The position numbers and the translations under genes were made by a program. Below are positions 17,180 to 29,569 of a DNA stretch of 44,440 bases, piece after piece (the stretch's first letter is position 1; each line of letters starts with the position of its first letter). A model generated the notes under the pieces. It saw only the letters and a list, made by a program, of their open reading frames with translations. It had not been told where the DNA came from and ran no database searches. This DNA is from Leuconostoc fallax KCTC 3537. Its GTDB lineage: Bacteria > Bacillota > Bacilli > Lactobacillales > Lactobacillaceae. The stretch spans positions 1 to 44,440 of the forward strand of contig NZ_AEIZ01000014.1 in NCBI RefSeq assembly GCF_000165675.1, given 5' to 3'.

Positions 17180-17258
17180 ATAACTAACTCATTGCTTAAC
17201 ACAACTATTATATTATGCCAGCTAGAGTTAGACTTGTCAACACTTTAAGCAAACTTTT

Positions 17259-18761
<1,503 letters not shown>

Positions 18762-18849
18762 TTAGACTGTGGCGACAATTCTTTTATTGTTGCACAATCT
18801 CACTAATAATTAATCATACCAAAAAAATGCTGCTTTAAAACCGGCATAT

Positions 18850-19736
18850 TTATTTAGATTCGATTTCTTTCAAAATCACCTTTAATTCATCTTCATCAAA
18901 GAAATATTTTTTGCCAGAAAACTTACCAACAACCTCAGCACCATGATCTTCATCAATCATATTTTGTAATTCGTTCGCAGATAAATTACCTAGCATTTTA
19001 GCATATTCTGCCTTTGTCGGTTCTGATGCTAAACCAACGGGTTCATCGACTAACACATCAAGTGCATCCATGCCGAATATTTTTCAAGAACTTGCAATGG
19101 TGTTAAACCAGCTTTTAGCATATCTGGTAAAGCTGGTAATTGTGCCAGTGATTCCTCTAATTGACGTAATGCAGATTCTGTCACACCGGGAAGCCCTTGA
19201 ATTAAGAAGCCACCAGCTAGACTCACCGTATCATCTTCATTCATATAAACAGATACACCAACAACAGAAGGTATTTGTTCAGATTGAGCTAAATAATAAG
19301 TGAAATCATCACCAATTTCACCAGTAGCTAGTTGGATTTGCCCAATATAAGGATCTGAATATGGCGCAAATTTTGTGATTTGTAAAAAGCCATTTTGACC
19401 TACTGCTTGGCCCACACTTAAATGGCCGGCATCATCGGTTATATTTTCAATTTGCGGATTTGTAACATAGCCTCGGACACTGCCTTTAGCATTGGCTTCA
19501 ACAACTAAATTACCAATAGGACCTCTACCATTGATTGTGATAGATAAACGTTCTTCACCTTTTAATACTGCATTTGCTGTTAGTAGTGTTGCTAATAATC
19601 CTCTACCTAAAACAACGCTACCTAAGCGTGATGTTTGATGTGTCTGTGCAGACTGACTCACTAAATGAGTCCCATTAATAGCATACGCACGGAAATAACC
19701 ATCTTTAGTGATTGCTTTAATTAAATTATCTTGCAT
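18850..19736 (-). pseudogene. hslO: Hsp33-type chaperone without cysteines (frameshift)
   Basis: Hsp33 is a cytoplasmic holdase that in most bacteria is switched on by oxidation of four zinc-bound cysteines. The N-terminal domain is typical: TKDGYFRAYAING, GRGLLATLLTANAVLKG, ITINGRGPIGNL, and GLPGVTESALRQLEE. The frame breaks at 19080-19084, five T's (+ strand), one short; repaired, the product is about 295 residues with KIFGMDALDVLVDEPV joining the parts. The C-terminal redox domain is recognisable (NELQNMIDEDHGAEVVGKF), but its CxC and CxxC sites read ASEPT and GKFSGKKY. The repaired protein has no cysteine at all, so the classical redox switch is missing. ATG at 19734-19736; a terminator separates it from ftsH. 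Confidence 0.88.
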
Positions 19737-19793
19737 AATTACTCTCTTATATAAAATTTCAATAGTATTATTGTCTCAAACATTAGCCAAAAT

Positions 19794-19819
19794 AAAAAGC
19801 CGGCCGAAGCCAACTTTTT
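19794..19819 (-). terminator. terminator after ftsH
   Basis: On the minus strand AAAAAGTTGGC and GCCGGCTTTTT form a stem with a TTCG tetraloop just after the ftsH stop, ahead of hslO. Confidence 0.75.
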
Positions 19820-19820
19820 A

Positions 19821-21935
19821 TTATTTATCATCATGATGAGTTGATTGCTCATCAGACTTTGGACCCGATTCATCTTGTCCTTTTTCTCCAGAATTATCAG
19901 ATGCATCATCAGATGCTTGCTGATCATCATCCTTTTGATCATGATACTGTTCCTCTGATTCTGAATCTTTAGCATCAGCTGCTGCCTTTGCTTCCTCAAA
20001 TGAACTAGCACGTGCCACATCATTATCATCTTGAGATACTTTACGTGTAAACTGGCCGGTTTCGTAAATATCACGGATTTGCTTTTCATCCAATGTTTCA
20101 ACTTCAAGCAAAGCTTCCGCAATTTCAGTCAATTTATCTTTGTGCATTTTGATAATTTCAATTGCATCATCAAAGGCTTCGCTAGACAAACGTCGCACTT
20201 CTTCATCAATCAAACGCGATGTTTCTTCTGAATAAGAACGATTACCAGCTGTTTCGGCATAGCCAACACTGGCATTACCTTCTAGTTGTACCATACCTAA
20301 CTTGCCACTCATACCAAAAGCTGTCACCATTTGACGCGCAAGACCCGTCGCTTGTTGGAAATCGTTTGAAGCACCAGACGATGCTTCGTTAAACATGGCA
20401 ATTTCTGCTGCACGACCACCCATTAATCCAGCCAACTGTTCTTTTGCTTCAGAATATTTCAAATTGTAACGGTCTGCTTTTGGCGTCATTAAGGCATAAC
20501 CACCGATACGCCCTCGCGGTACAATAGTTACTTTACGTACAATATTAGCTTCTGATTTTACCAAACCAACCAACGCGTGACCAGCTTCATGGAATGCTGT
20601 TGTCCGACGTTCTGATTCACTCATACCGCGATTTGTTTTCGCTGGGCCTTGGAAAATACGATCTTCTGCTTCATCAATATCTGCAGCATCAATCGCTTTC
20701 TTGTTACGACGTGCAGCTAACAAAGCCGCTTCGTTCAACAAGTTTTCCAAATCAGCACCAACATATCCTGGTGTTTGTTGCGCAATCATCTTCAGGTTAA
20801 CATCATCAGCCAATGGCTTGTTCTTAGCATGAACATTCAAAATGGCTTCACGGCCCTTAACATCAGGAGCACCAATCAAAATCTTACGATCGAAACGTCC
20901 CGAACGTAACAAGGCTGGGTCTAAGACATCTGAACGGTTGGTAGATGCCAAAATAATCACACCTTCAGAGCCTTCAAAGCCATCCATTTCAATCAAAATT
21001 TGGTTCAACGTTTGTTCACGTTCATCGTTTCCGCCACCCATTCCGGTTCCACGACGACGACCAACAGCATCGATTTCATCAATGAAGATAATGGCCGGTG
21101 CAGCCTTCTTAGCATTTTCAAATAAATCACGAACACGTGAAGCACCAACACCAACAAACATCTCCACGAAGTCTGAACCAGACATTGAGAAGAATGGCAC
21201 GCGCGCTTCACCAGCAACAGCTTTAGCTAGTAAAGTTTTACCAGTTCCTGGAGGTCCTTCTAGCAAAACACCCTTGGGGATACGTGCACCTAAGTTAACA
21301 AACTTCTTTGGGGCTTTTAAGAATTCAACAACTTCAACTAATTCTTGCTTTTCTTCCTCAGCACCTGCAACGTCAGCAAAACGTACCTTGTTATCCTTTG
21401 GGTCAGATGGCTTAGCCTTGGACTTACCAAAGCTCATCATACCACCTTGGCCACCTTTACCACCAGCTTGGCTCATCATGAGGTAAAAGACACCTACTAA
21501 TAGCAAAGTTGGTACTAATGTTACAAGGAGATTAACCCAAAATCCTGATGTCTCTGCTTGCTTCGTTGTCACATCTGTATTCGTATCTTTAGATATCTCA
21601 GTGACTTCTTTTAGTGACGAATCATTAGGTAACAATGTTGTCGTAAACTTTGTCACGCGCTGCTTTTGTTGCAACACGTTCCAACCACGATCTTGATTGA
21701 CTGTCTGCGCTTTCTTATAAGTACCGGTAATGTTGTAAATACTATTACCTGGTTGAACTGTGATGTTCTTAATCTGTCCACGATCCAGCGCTTTAATAAA
21801 TTCACTTGATGTAATGGTTTTTGACGAGGTCTTATCGTTTCCGAAAAGCCCATAAATCATGCCAACAACAGCAAGGAATACAATAATATAAAATAAGCTG
21901 CTTCGAATGAAGCCGCCTCGGCGATTGTTATTCAT
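19821..21935 (-). CDS. ftsH: ATP-dependent zinc metalloprotease FtsH
   Basis: FtsH, 704 residues, is a membrane-anchored AAA+ protease that removes damaged or regulatory membrane proteins. Two transmembrane segments lie at about residues 11-31 and 132-153 with an extracytoplasmic part between. Walker A GPPGTGKT is at 227-234, Walker [11 protein letters not shown] near 282-291, the pore loop near MFVGVG, the SRH arginines near 347-350 and the zinc site HEAGH at 449-453. The last 65 or so residues form an acidic, Asp/Ser/Gln-rich tail with no evident fold, longer than in E. coli. The ATG at 21933-21935 follows AGGAGA. It follows hpt, as in many Firmicutes. Confidence 0.97.
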   Translation of the reverse strand: MNNNRRGGFIRSSLFYIIVFLAVVGMIYGLFGNDKTSSKTITSSEFIKALDRGQIKNITVQPGNSIYNITGTYKKAQTVNQDRGWNVLQQKQRVTKFTTTLLPNDSSLKEVTEISKDTNTDVTTKQAETSGFWVNLLVTLVPTLLLVGVFYLMMSQAGGKGGQGGMMSFGKSKAKPSDPKDNKVRFADVAGAEEEKQELVEVVEFLKAPKKFVNLGARIPKGVLLEGPPGTGKTLLAKAVAGEARVPFFSMSGSDFVEMFVGVGASRVRDLFENAKKAAPAIIFIDEIDAVGRRRGTGMGGGNDEREQTLNQILIEMDGFEGSEGVIILASTNRSDVLDPALLRSGRFDRKILIGAPDVKGREAILNVHAKNKPLADDVNLKMIAQQTPGYVGADLENLLNEAALLAARRNKKAIDAADIDEAEDRIFQGPAKTNRGMSESERRTTAFHEAGHALVGLVKSEANIVRKVTIVPRGRIGGYALMTPKADRYNLKYSEAKEQLAGLMGGRAAEIAMFNEASSGASNDFQQATGLARQMVTAFGMSGKLGMVQLEGNASVGYAETAGNRSYSEETSRLIDEEVRRLSSEAFDDAIEIIKMHKDKLTEIAEALLEVETLDEKQIRDIYETGQFTRKVSQDDNDVARASSFEEAKAAADAKDSESEEQYHDQKDDDQQASDDASDNSGEKGQDESGPKSDEQSTHHDDK

Positions 21936-21985
21936 CCGTTTCTCCTGTTATATGATAATAGCACACAATTAAGTTGGCTTTTATC

Positions 21986-22525
21986 CTACTGTTCATATAT
22001 TTGTGGTTTTAGTATGCCAACATAAGGTAAGTTACGATAAAGCTCCTTGTAATCTAACCCATAGCCCACAACAAATTCATTTCTAACATCAAAGCCAACA
22101 TAATCAGCCTTAATATCTACTTTGCGGCCCTCTTTTTTATCAAGTAGCGTCGCTACTTTAATTGAATTTGCACCGCGTTCTTGCAATAATTCCTTCATGA
22201 ATTGCAATGATTGACCGGTATCCACAATATCTTCAAGAATAATCACATCTCGATTTTTAACATTTGAGTGAATATCGGTTACTAGACTAATTTCGTTGGT
22301 ACTTTCAACACCACCATGGTAGCTAGAAATCTTAATGAACTCTAATTCAACTTGCAATTCCACTTCACGCAGTAAATCAGCTGTCCAAAGGTAAGCCCCC
22401 TTCAGCACAGATAGTACAATCGGGCGACTATCCGTATACTCTTTTGTAATTTGTTGGCCTAACCGATGTGCCGCTTCATGAATACTAGCTTGATCAAATA
22501 AAATCTCTTCAATATCGTTATCCAC
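21986..22525 (-). CDS. hpt: hypoxanthine-guanine phosphoribosyltransferase
   Basis: Hpt, 179 residues, salvages hypoxanthine and guanine with PRPP to IMP and GMP. The PRPP-binding motif is VIILEDIVDTGQS near residues 94-106, the flexible loop near KISSYHGG, and the late FVVGYGLDYKELYRNLPY contacts the base. The start is a GTG at 22523-22525 with GAGGAAT upstream, 4 bases after the tilS stop, so tilS and hpt are read together. In B. subtilis TilS and HprT are also neighbours of FtsH and form a regulatory pair on ftsH. Confidence 0.96.
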   Translation of the reverse strand: MDNDIEEILFDQASIHEAAHRLGQQITKEYTDSRPIVLSVLKGAYLWTADLLREVELQVELEFIKISSYHGGVESTNEISLVTDIHSNVKNRDVIILEDIVDTGQSLQFMKELLQERGANSIKVATLLDKKEGRKVDIKADYVGFDVRNEFVVGYGLDYKELYRNLPYVGILKPQIYEQ

Positions 22526-22529
22526 TTAA

Positions 22530-23858
22530 TTATTCCTCAATTCGCCATAGTAACCAATAATTTGGTTGACTATCTTGTTTGGCAATAAAATCGTCACTTA
22601 TACGCCAATGGTCATCACGTAACCGTACTGCTAGTATCTGTCCATTCCCCTCAATAATCAATGATTGATGTCGTTCATCGTGGGCAACCTTATTATCGAT
22701 AAAAAGGCGCTTCATCGTCTTATGCCCTGATTTGATAGCAATTTTATCCGAGGTTTTAGCACGACGCATCGTCACCTGATCAATATCATGATCGCTATGC
22801 ACCGCGATAAAACGTCCAGATAGTGGTTTTTGATTTGTCCATTGAAACTGCATGTGTCCATTAATTTGCCATTGGTTCAATTTTAACATAAACTCAGGAA
22901 AATCAAGGGATGATTTGGAATTTTGTAATCGACTTTCAAGCGTAAGGTTTTGATACGATTTAACAACCTGATATTGGTGATTAATTTGTATCATACCATA
23001 AGTCTTATGCGTGTTTTGAATTAACTGCTTAACGTTATCGATTTGGACTTGTTTAATGTTGAAAATCTTTTGCTTCTGCAACCATATAGATAATACGGCA
23101 CTCAACCATATTTCTGGGATATCTCCCCAGCTTTTTTGGGATTGCATGATGTCATCAAGATATTGTGTCGCTTGCATGGTAATCATCTGCTCTTGTTGCA
23201 TGATTTGAGAAGCCGTCTGATTAATGTGCTCAATGGCCTTGTGGTTGATGGTCGTTAACCGAGGTAAGATTTCTAGTCGAATCAAGTTTCGCGGTGTATA
23301 AGCACTATCCGCATTTGTACTATCTTCGCACCACTCCAAACGATGTTGCTGTGCATATAATTTAATGCGTTGTTTAGAAAAAGGTAATAATGGTCGCACT
23401 ATTTGAACTGTTTTTGATACCTGGCGTGTTGGTTGCATACCAGATAATTGACTTAATTTTCCACCACGCACTAATTTTAATAATATCGTTTCTGCTTGAT
23501 CATTGGCATGATGTGCCACCAAAATGGTATTTGTTGCATATTCATTTGCCAGTTCTTCAAAAAAGCAATAGCGGAAATCTCTAGCAGCTTCTTCAACACT
23601 CCCTTGGTCAATACCTTGCCAATCAACTTTTCTTAATACCACATGATATTTTTTAGCTATTTCAGCTACAAAATGTGCATCATTATCACTCTGAGGACGC
23701 AAATGATAATTAACGTGTGCCACAATAAATTCAACTTGGGGTTGGGTTTTGATCAAAGCATCTAATAGTACAACAGAATCAACACCTCCCGAAACTGCGA
23801 CAATCACTTTATCTGGTAATTGTAAAGCCTGTACTTGATCTAAAATATTCTGTGTCAT
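22530..23858 (-). CDS. tilS: tRNA(Ile)-lysidine synthetase
   Basis: TilS, 442 residues, converts C34 of tRNA-Ile(CAU) to lysidine so that it reads AUA, an essential step. The ATP PP-loop SGGVDS is at residues 23-28 and the conserved VAHHANDQAETILLKL stretch is near residue 110. A C-terminal substrate-binding domain follows (about residues 340-442). The ATG at 23856-23858 follows AGGAT. It is separated from divIC by a probable terminator and runs directly into hpt. Confidence 0.95.
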   Translation of the reverse strand: MTQNILDQVQALQLPDKVIVAVSGGVDSVVLLDALIKTQPQVEFIVAHVNYHLRPQSDNDAHFVAEIAKKYHVVLRKVDWQGIDQGSVEEAARDFRYCFFEELANEYATNTILVAHHANDQAETILLKLVRGGKLSQLSGMQPTRQVSKTVQIVRPLLPFSKQRIKLYAQQHRLEWCEDSTNADSAYTPRNLIRLEILPRLTTINHKAIEHINQTASQIMQQEQMITMQATQYLDDIMQSQKSWGDIPEIWLSAVLSIWLQKQKIFNIKQVQIDNVKQLIQNTHKTYGMIQINHQYQVVKSYQNLTLESRLQNSKSSLDFPEFMLKLNQWQINGHMQFQWTNQKPLSGRFIAVHSDHDIDQVTMRRAKTSDKIAIKSGHKTMKRLFIDNKVAHDERHQSLIIEGNGQILAVRLRDDHWRISDDFIAKQDSQPNYWLLWRIEE

Positions 23859-23871
23859 TTATCCTATATTA

Positions 23872-23895
23872 AAAAGCACCCTATCGGGTACTTTT
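23872..23895 (-). terminator. possible terminator between divIC and tilS
   Basis: AAAAGCACCC pairs with GGGTACTTTT (one mismatch) around TATC; on the minus strand it is followed by a T run. It may give partial termination ahead of tilS. Confidence 0.6.
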
Positions 23896-23905
23896 ATCTC
23901 GTTAG

Positions 23906-24300
23906 TTAATTTTTATCCGGTAAATTATAAATAAGTTCACCTTTTTTGGTGTACCCATACTTATCACGCAAAATCATCTGCAAATAGGTTGGGTCATTCA
24001 ACTGTGTTAAATCGGCTTTTAAATTCGCATTTTTACGCTTAACTGATTGTAACTCTTGCTGTGTATTCGTTACTGCTTGATTACTAGCATGTAATTTAAC
24101 TTGACCGATCAATAACTGTATGCCAAAAAAGCCATCAAAATGCCACCAATAATGTAAATTCGTTTCTCACGTTGCTTATGCTTTTTGCGATAATAAGCCG
24201 CGCGCTTTGCATTAACACTTTGCGCATCACGAATTTGTTCGGCAATTTTGGGGTTCAACGGGGTAATATTCGATTGCTGATTGTTTGAACTTCTTATCAT
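23906..24300 (-). pseudogene. divIC: septum formation initiator DivIC/FtsB (frameshift)
   Basis: A small bitopic cell division protein, 131 residues when repaired. A basic cytoplasmic N-terminus (AAYYRKKHKQREKR) leads to one membrane span (IYIIGGILMAFF), then a coiled coil (QAVTNTQQELQSVKRKNANL) and a C-terminal domain with YLQMILRDKYGYTKKGE, as in FtsB/DivIC, which partners with FtsL and DivIB. The frame breaks inside the membrane span at 24125-24130, six A's (+ strand), and a seventh joins the halves. I prefer the ATG at 24298-24300 with AGGTGAT upstream. It sits between rqcP and tilS as in B. subtilis. A truly broken copy would be unexpected for an essential gene. Confidence 0.85.
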
Positions 24301-24377
24301 TAGTCGTATCACCTAAACTTAATTTTGACACTTTCTTAAGTATAAAACAACATTCTTTAAGAATCCTTAAATAAATA

Positions 24378-24662
24378 TTATTTTTCATCCCCGACTTGAC
24401 GATAATCGCGCTCATATTGCTCACTAATGACTGTATACATTTCAGCAGAAGCTTCTTTTTTAGTTGTTTCAACAATTTTGGTAATTTCGATAGTTAACGT
24501 CTTATTACCAAAACGTATCTCTAGGTTATCGCCAGTCAAGACGTCACTGGACGATTTTGCTACTTTACCATTAATCGAAATACGGCCTTGATCAGCGATC
24601 TCTTTAGCAATTGTACGGCGCTTAATTAAGCGAGACACCTTTAAATATTTATCCAATCTCAT
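24378..24662 (-). CDS. rqcP: S4 domain RNA-binding protein (RqcP/YabO type)
   Basis: A 94-residue S4-domain protein of the Hsp15/RqcP family. The S4 fold is plain in [19 protein letters not shown] and [13 protein letters not shown]. RqcP works with RqcH to add alanine tails to stalled chains on free 50S subunits. I chose the ATG at 24660-24662, the family's usual start; a GTG nine bases upstream sits just after AGGAG and cannot be excluded. It overlaps the last bases of mfd and precedes divIC. Confidence 0.88.
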   Translation of the reverse strand: MRLDKYLKVSRLIKRRTIAKEIADQGRISINGKVAKSSSDVLTGDNLEIRFGNKTLTIEITKIVETTKKEASAEMYTVISEQYERDYRQVGDEK

Positions 24663-27600
24663 CTGTTCCACTATTCTCCTGTTTAATAACTGTTAACAAA
24701 AATGTTCTTAAAATATTGAGCCAAATACTACTTTCTTGGTTTGTATCAATCGTCATGATCACCTGCAGTTGATCATTATCACTACGTACGGCCACTTTTA
24801 AGGCAACATCTTTTAAGGCAATAAAAATTGCTTCACCTGATAGGCGTTGTGTTGCTTCAGCATTGAACGTGATAATCACTTGATTTTTTTGACGTCGCAT
24901 ATTGATAATTTGAGCTTGATCGGCTAATTGTTTTAATTGCCCGACCAGAATCAAACGCGCTACTTCGTCTGGCATATCGCCGAACCGATCCAGAATATCT
25001 GATTCAATCTCTTCAAACTGTTCATCTGTTCGTGCTTGACGTATTCTAGTATATAATTCAATCTTCTGGGCGTTATCTACCACATAGTTTTCAGGTAAAT
25101 AGGCCGAAACACCCAAAATCAACTCAGCATCAGTAGTAGCTGGTTCCTTGTTAGTCGCTGTTTGATTTTGCTTGCGTGCAACTGCATCTTTTAGCATTTG
25201 CGTATACAAATCATACCCAACTGAATCAATAAAGCCATGCTGTTGCTTACCTAACAAATCACCAGCTCCACGAATAGATAAATCTCGCATCGCAATTCTA
25301 AATCCTGATCCTAGTTCAGTAAAATCACGAATAGCGGACAGGCGTTTTTCAGCCTCTTCACTTGGTGTTCGATTAAAGGGATAAGTAAAGTAAGCATAAG
25401 CTAATCTGGCTGATCGGCCAACACGCCCTCTTAATTGATACAATTGCGCTAAGCCCATATGATCAGCATTTTCAACAACCAGCGTATTAGCATTTGGAAT
25501 ATCAACGCCAGTTTCAATAATCGTCGTTGTCACTAATACATCGTATTCATGATTTAGAAAGTCGTATAAGATACCTTCTAATTGTGTTTCACTCATTTGT
25601 CCATGTATAGCAGCAACGCGCGCATGAGGTACTAAATCCTCAATTTGACTAGCCACACGGTCAAGATCTGCCACACGATTATGCAGATAAAAAACTTGCC
25701 CATCACGTGCAATTTCTTTTTCAATAGCATCGCGCACAACCGTCCAATCTGCTTCCATTACATAAGTCTGAATTGGATAACGGTTTGCAGGCGGTGTCTC
25801 GATAACTGATAAATCACGCGCACCAACCATTGCCATATTCAAAGTTCTTGGAATTGGTGTTGCTGTTAACGTTAAGACATCCACACTGGCACGTAATTGC
25901 TTTAAGCGCTCTTTATGTTTAACGCCAAATCGTTGCTCCTCATCAATGATTAAAAGTCCTAAATCATCAAAAGAGACATCTTTGCTTAATAGACGATGTG
26001 TCCCGACAACAATATCTAATTCATGCGCTTTTAATTGTTGGATAACTTGTTTATTTTGTGTCGGTGTCTGGAAACGACTTAAAACACCAATTTTTATATC
26101 TGGAAAATCATTAAATCGTGCTAACATCGTTTCATAATGTTGCTGCACTAAAATCGTAGTCGGTGCCAAAAAAGCAACTTGTTTACCTTCATGAGCGGCC
26201 TTAAAAATGGCACGCAAAGCCACTTCTGTTTTACCAAATCCAACATCCCCGACCAATAATCGATCCATTGGTCGATCTTTTTGCATGTCCGATTTGATTT
26301 CTTCGATACTACGAACTTGATCAGGTGTTTCGGGGTATCCAAAAGCCATATCAAACTTCAATTGCGCTTCACCGTCTGGTGCAAAAGCGTATCCTTTTTG
26401 TGCCTCACGTTTGGCGTATAATTCAAGCAAATCATCCGCAATATCTTCAATTTTGACCGCAACTTGTCGTTTTGTTTTAGCCCATTCGCTACCACCTAAT
26501 TTATTTAACTTAGGTTGCTTAGCAGCGTCAGATGCCCCAATATACTTCTGAATGAGATTGAGCTGGGTCACCGGAATAAAAATCTTAGCATTTTTTGGTA
26601 TGCAATTGTTAGATAGTCTTGCTTCCCACCATCCGCTTCAATTGTTTGTAACCCCTCATACCGACCAATACCATGATGAACATGGACAACATAATCGCCA
26701 ACATTCAGCTCATTATACGATTTTAAACGTTCAGCATTAGCAATTTTATGCTGTCGTGGTGCTACTTTTCTTGTTTTTGTAAATAATTCACGTTCAGTGA
26801 GAATGGTTAAATGTAATTGTGGCCACTCAAACCCAGATGATAAATCACCAATCATCAGTTGAACTTGATTTTTTGGACCGCTTGGGTCTGAGCAATTGAT
26901 ATCTCAAAATCGGTCAAACTTTCAGAAAAAGCTTGTGCCCGCTTATCATCACTCAACAATAAAACAACAGTGGTGCCCGATTCTTGCGCATAATTGAGGT
27001 CTTCTTTTAACGCTGGAATTTGACCATAATATTGTGTTGCTGGACGTGTTGTCACTTCTTCAATGTTTGTCCACTGCATGCGACCTAAGCCACGTTGAAA
27101 GTTAGCCAAATATAAGCTTGAGCGTGATTGGCTGGCAAGCTGCTCATCAATCGTCCGCCACCATATTTGATTAGGAAGCAATTGATAAGTTGAGACTTGC
27201 TGTACCATCCAATCAGTATCACGCTGTTGCTGTTTTCTTTGATTTCCATTAATCGCGTATAATCATCAAAAATAATCAAAGCATCATCTGAAAAATAATC
27301 AAGTAATGTTGTATCGTCATCAAAGAAGTAATGTGAATAAGGTAGCAACGCGTTAGATCTTTCCTGCTGATACAATTGATGCAACAATGGTGCGAAGCCC
27401 TCAGTCGCATGTTTCTTTTCAACACCAACTAATCCTTGTCGATACGTATTAAAGATATCTTCAACCTGTTGTTTTGCTTGTTGATAATGCTGCGTCGTCA
27501 CAACAAATTCTGTGGCTGGAATCACACCAATATGATCTAATGATTGTTGACTTTTTTGTGACGCAATATCAAACACCTTAATCTGATCTAATTCATCATC

Positions 27601-28184
27601 AAAGAAATCTAAACGTATTGGATTATCAGCATTAATTGGGAAAATATCAATAATCGCGCCACGATGCGCAAATTCACCCGGTCCTTGAACTAAATTATTT
27701 TGTTCGTAACCCATGGTTAATAATTTATCTTGAATTTCAGATAAATTATATTGATTTTGAACCTTCAGGTTTAATTGTGCTATCTGTAATATTTTTGGTG
27801 CGGGTAATAAACGCTCAGCACCAATAACATTTGCCACGACAATTACCGGTTGCTTTTTTGAATGGCTAATAACGTTGTCACACGCATGAATCTCAACTCA
27901 GGTGAACTCACAGCCATTTCGGTTGCCAAAGATTCTTCAGCAATAAAATGATACACAACATCTACATTCAGTAACTGCACTAGGTCGCTATATAATTGTT
28001 CGGCGTGCGCCTGTGTATCAGTAATCACTAACATAGGTCGTGGCTGCGTGCTAAATAAGCTTGCAATAGTCGCAGCCCTAGCCGTACCATTAATACCTAA
28101 TAATAGTTGTTGGCTGTTAGGTCGAATATTTTGATTTAAATTTTTAATTGTTGGTGTCGTTTTTAAATAATTTAAAATTGTCAT
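24649..28184 (-). pseudogene. mfd: transcription-repair coupling factor Mfd (four frameshifts)
   Basis: Mfd removes RNA polymerase stalled at DNA lesions and recruits UvrA. Repaired it is about 1179 residues, normal for the family. Five pieces in changing frames follow one another: UvrB-like N-terminal part (SFSTQPRPML region, GPGEFAHRGAIIDIFP), RNA polymerase interaction domain (ELNVGDYVVHVHHGIGRYEG), and the helicase part with GDVGFGKTEVALRA, DEEQRFGVKH and LRGRVGRS. Breaks occur at 27854-27859 (T6), 27233-27236 (T4), 26869-26874 (T6) and 26591-26596 (T6), + strand; one added base at each restores continuity. Start ATG overlaps the pth stop (TAATG). Four homopolymer breaks and no other damage argue for sequencing error. 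Confidence 0.9.
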
Positions 28185-28750
28185 TATCCATTAAATTGGT
28201 TACTAAGTGTTTCGATGTTGGCACCATGTAGCCAACTTTCCATAGCACTTGTGCTTCTATCAAACATCTCGTTAACTGTGATTTGCTCTTGTTGGCTAAA
28301 CTGCCCTAAAACATAGTTAATCACTGCCTGTTTTTCATGATTAGGATGGCCTACACCAAATTTTAGACGTAAGAAATTGGATGAGCCGATATGTGACATT
28401 ATGCTCTTTAAGCCATTATGTCCTCCTGCAGAACCTTTGTCTCGGAAACGTAACTTGCCAAACGGCATATCCATGTCATCTACAAGCACTAAAACATCCT
28501 CTATATTACCATTATAATAGTCTAAAATAGCGCGAACTGCTTGCCCGGACTCATTCATATACGTCGTTGGTTTGACGAGCATAACAGCAACCCCATCAAT
28601 ATTAATTTTGGCGGTATACGCAAATTGCTTACTTGGCAAGAATGTTGCATTATATTTTTCAGCTAATGCATCGATTGCCATAAAGCCAATATTATGACGT
28701 GTATTCTCATATTTTTTCCCAATATTTCCTAATCCAAAAATATATTTCAT
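28184..28750 (-). CDS. pth: peptidyl-tRNA hydrolase
   Basis: Pth, 188 residues, frees tRNA from prematurely released peptidyl-tRNA and is usually essential. FGLGNIGKKYENTRHNIGF holds the conserved Asn9 and catalytic His19; the catalytic Asp lies in VLVDDMDMPFGKLR near residue 92, and GSAGGHNGLKS follows. ATG at 28748-28750. It opens the pth-mfd-rqcP-divIC run and overlaps mfd. The likely promoter is an extended -10 about 45 bases upstream. Confidence 0.96.
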   Translation of the reverse strand: MKYIFGLGNIGKKYENTRHNIGFMAIDALAEKYNATFLPSKQFAYTAKINIDGVAVMLVKPTTYMNESGQAVRAILDYYNGNIEDVLVLVDDMDMPFGKLRFRDKGSAGGHNGLKSIMSHIGSSNFLRLKFGVGHPNHEKQAVINYVLGQFSQQEQITVNEMFDRSTSAMESWLHGANIETLSNQFNG

Positions 28751-28793
28751 GTGAATTTACCTTTTAAAATTAAAATTTCAATACTAATCGTTA

Positions 28794-28802
28794 ATTATAC
28801 CA
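28794..28802 (-). promoter_or_regulatory. extended -10 promoter for pth
   Basis: On the minus strand TGGTATAAT matches an extended -10 (TGnTATAAT) about 45 bases before pth. No good -35 box is evident. Confidence 0.45.
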
Positions 28803-28890
28803 TGGTAAAAAACTGATTTTTTACTGGCTTCTATGCTATTATAATATTTGACACAAAATATTATAAATTAATTAAGATGGATTGATAAGT

Positions 28891-29538
28891 ATGTTTCAAC
28901 AATCATTAGTTATCCCAAAGTCACAACTAACAACTGTGACTGAAAATACAACACTTGCCGAAGTCTACGAACTCTTTAATAAGAGTGAGCACGCACATAC
29001 CCGTGCCATTCCTATTCTTGACCAGACTGGTGATTTATTTCGCGGCAATATTTATAAACAACACGTTTTTGAACATGTAGCAAAGAATGGTGATTTAGAT
29101 TTACCGGTTACGACGATGATGCGTAACTCAACAAAATTTATTTTTACCACAAGTAACTTTTACGAAGCTTTCTTTGCAATTCGCGATCTTCCTTTTATCG
29201 CCGTGTTAGATGAACATCATTCTTTTTATGGTATCTTCACACATGACACGTTAATGAATTTATTAGCACAAAGTTGGTCAGTCCATGACGGTGGTGTTGC
29301 CATGGCTGTTATTTCTCACAACACACGTGGTGATTTAACTAAGATATCCAAAATCATTACGAAATATGCAGACATTGTTTCCGTTCAGTCGTTACGAAAT
29401 GATGCGCAACAGCCATTGGTCATTCTCTTCACATTAGCATTGCCTTATGATAGTGAACAACTTGAAAAAATTGTTAAACAACTCAAGAGAAAAACATACG
29501 ACGTCCACAGTATCGAAAATCTAGATCGCTTTAAATAA
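28891..29538 (+). CDS. CBS-ACT domain protein
   Basis: A 215-residue protein with a pair of CBS motifs (about residues 1-130: HTRAIPILDQTGDLFRG and FIAVLDEHHSFYGIFTHD) and a C-terminal ACT-like part (about 135-215: GGVAMAVISHNTRGDLTKIS). The architecture matches CbpA-type proteins, one of which in Listeria binds cyclic di-AMP, and AcuB-like proteins; the ligand here is unknown. The ATG at 28891 has only a weak AGATGG site. Single gene, divergent from pth and ending at a terminator shared with mazF. Confidence 0.8.
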   Translation: MFQQSLVIPKSQLTTVTENTTLAEVYELFNKSEHAHTRAIPILDQTGDLFRGNIYKQHVFEHVAKNGDLDLPVTTMMRNSTKFIFTTSNFYEAFFAIRDLPFIAVLDEHHSFYGIFTHDTLMNLLAQSWSVHDGGVAMAVISHNTRGDLTKISKIITKYADIVSVQSLRNDAQQPLVILFTLALPYDSEQLEKIVKQLKRKTYDVHSIENLDRFK

Positions 29539-29569
29539 AAAGTACACGATAAATATCGTGTACTTTTTA
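29537..29569. terminator. bidirectional terminator between CBS gene and mazF
   Basis: AAAAAGTACACGAT at 29537-29550 pairs with ATCGTGTACTTTTT at 29554-29567 around AAT. It serves both converging genes. Confidence 0.88.

Noticed and set aside
19739-20122. A Met/Lys-rich 127-codon frame over the end of ftsH
   Set aside because: It is an alternative frame of the repetitive acidic tail of ftsH and has no independent support.
20842-21486. A 214-residue open frame antisense to ftsH
   Set aside because: FtsH motifs are complete on the other strand; the composition (Ser, Pro, Arg rich) is that of a shadow frame.
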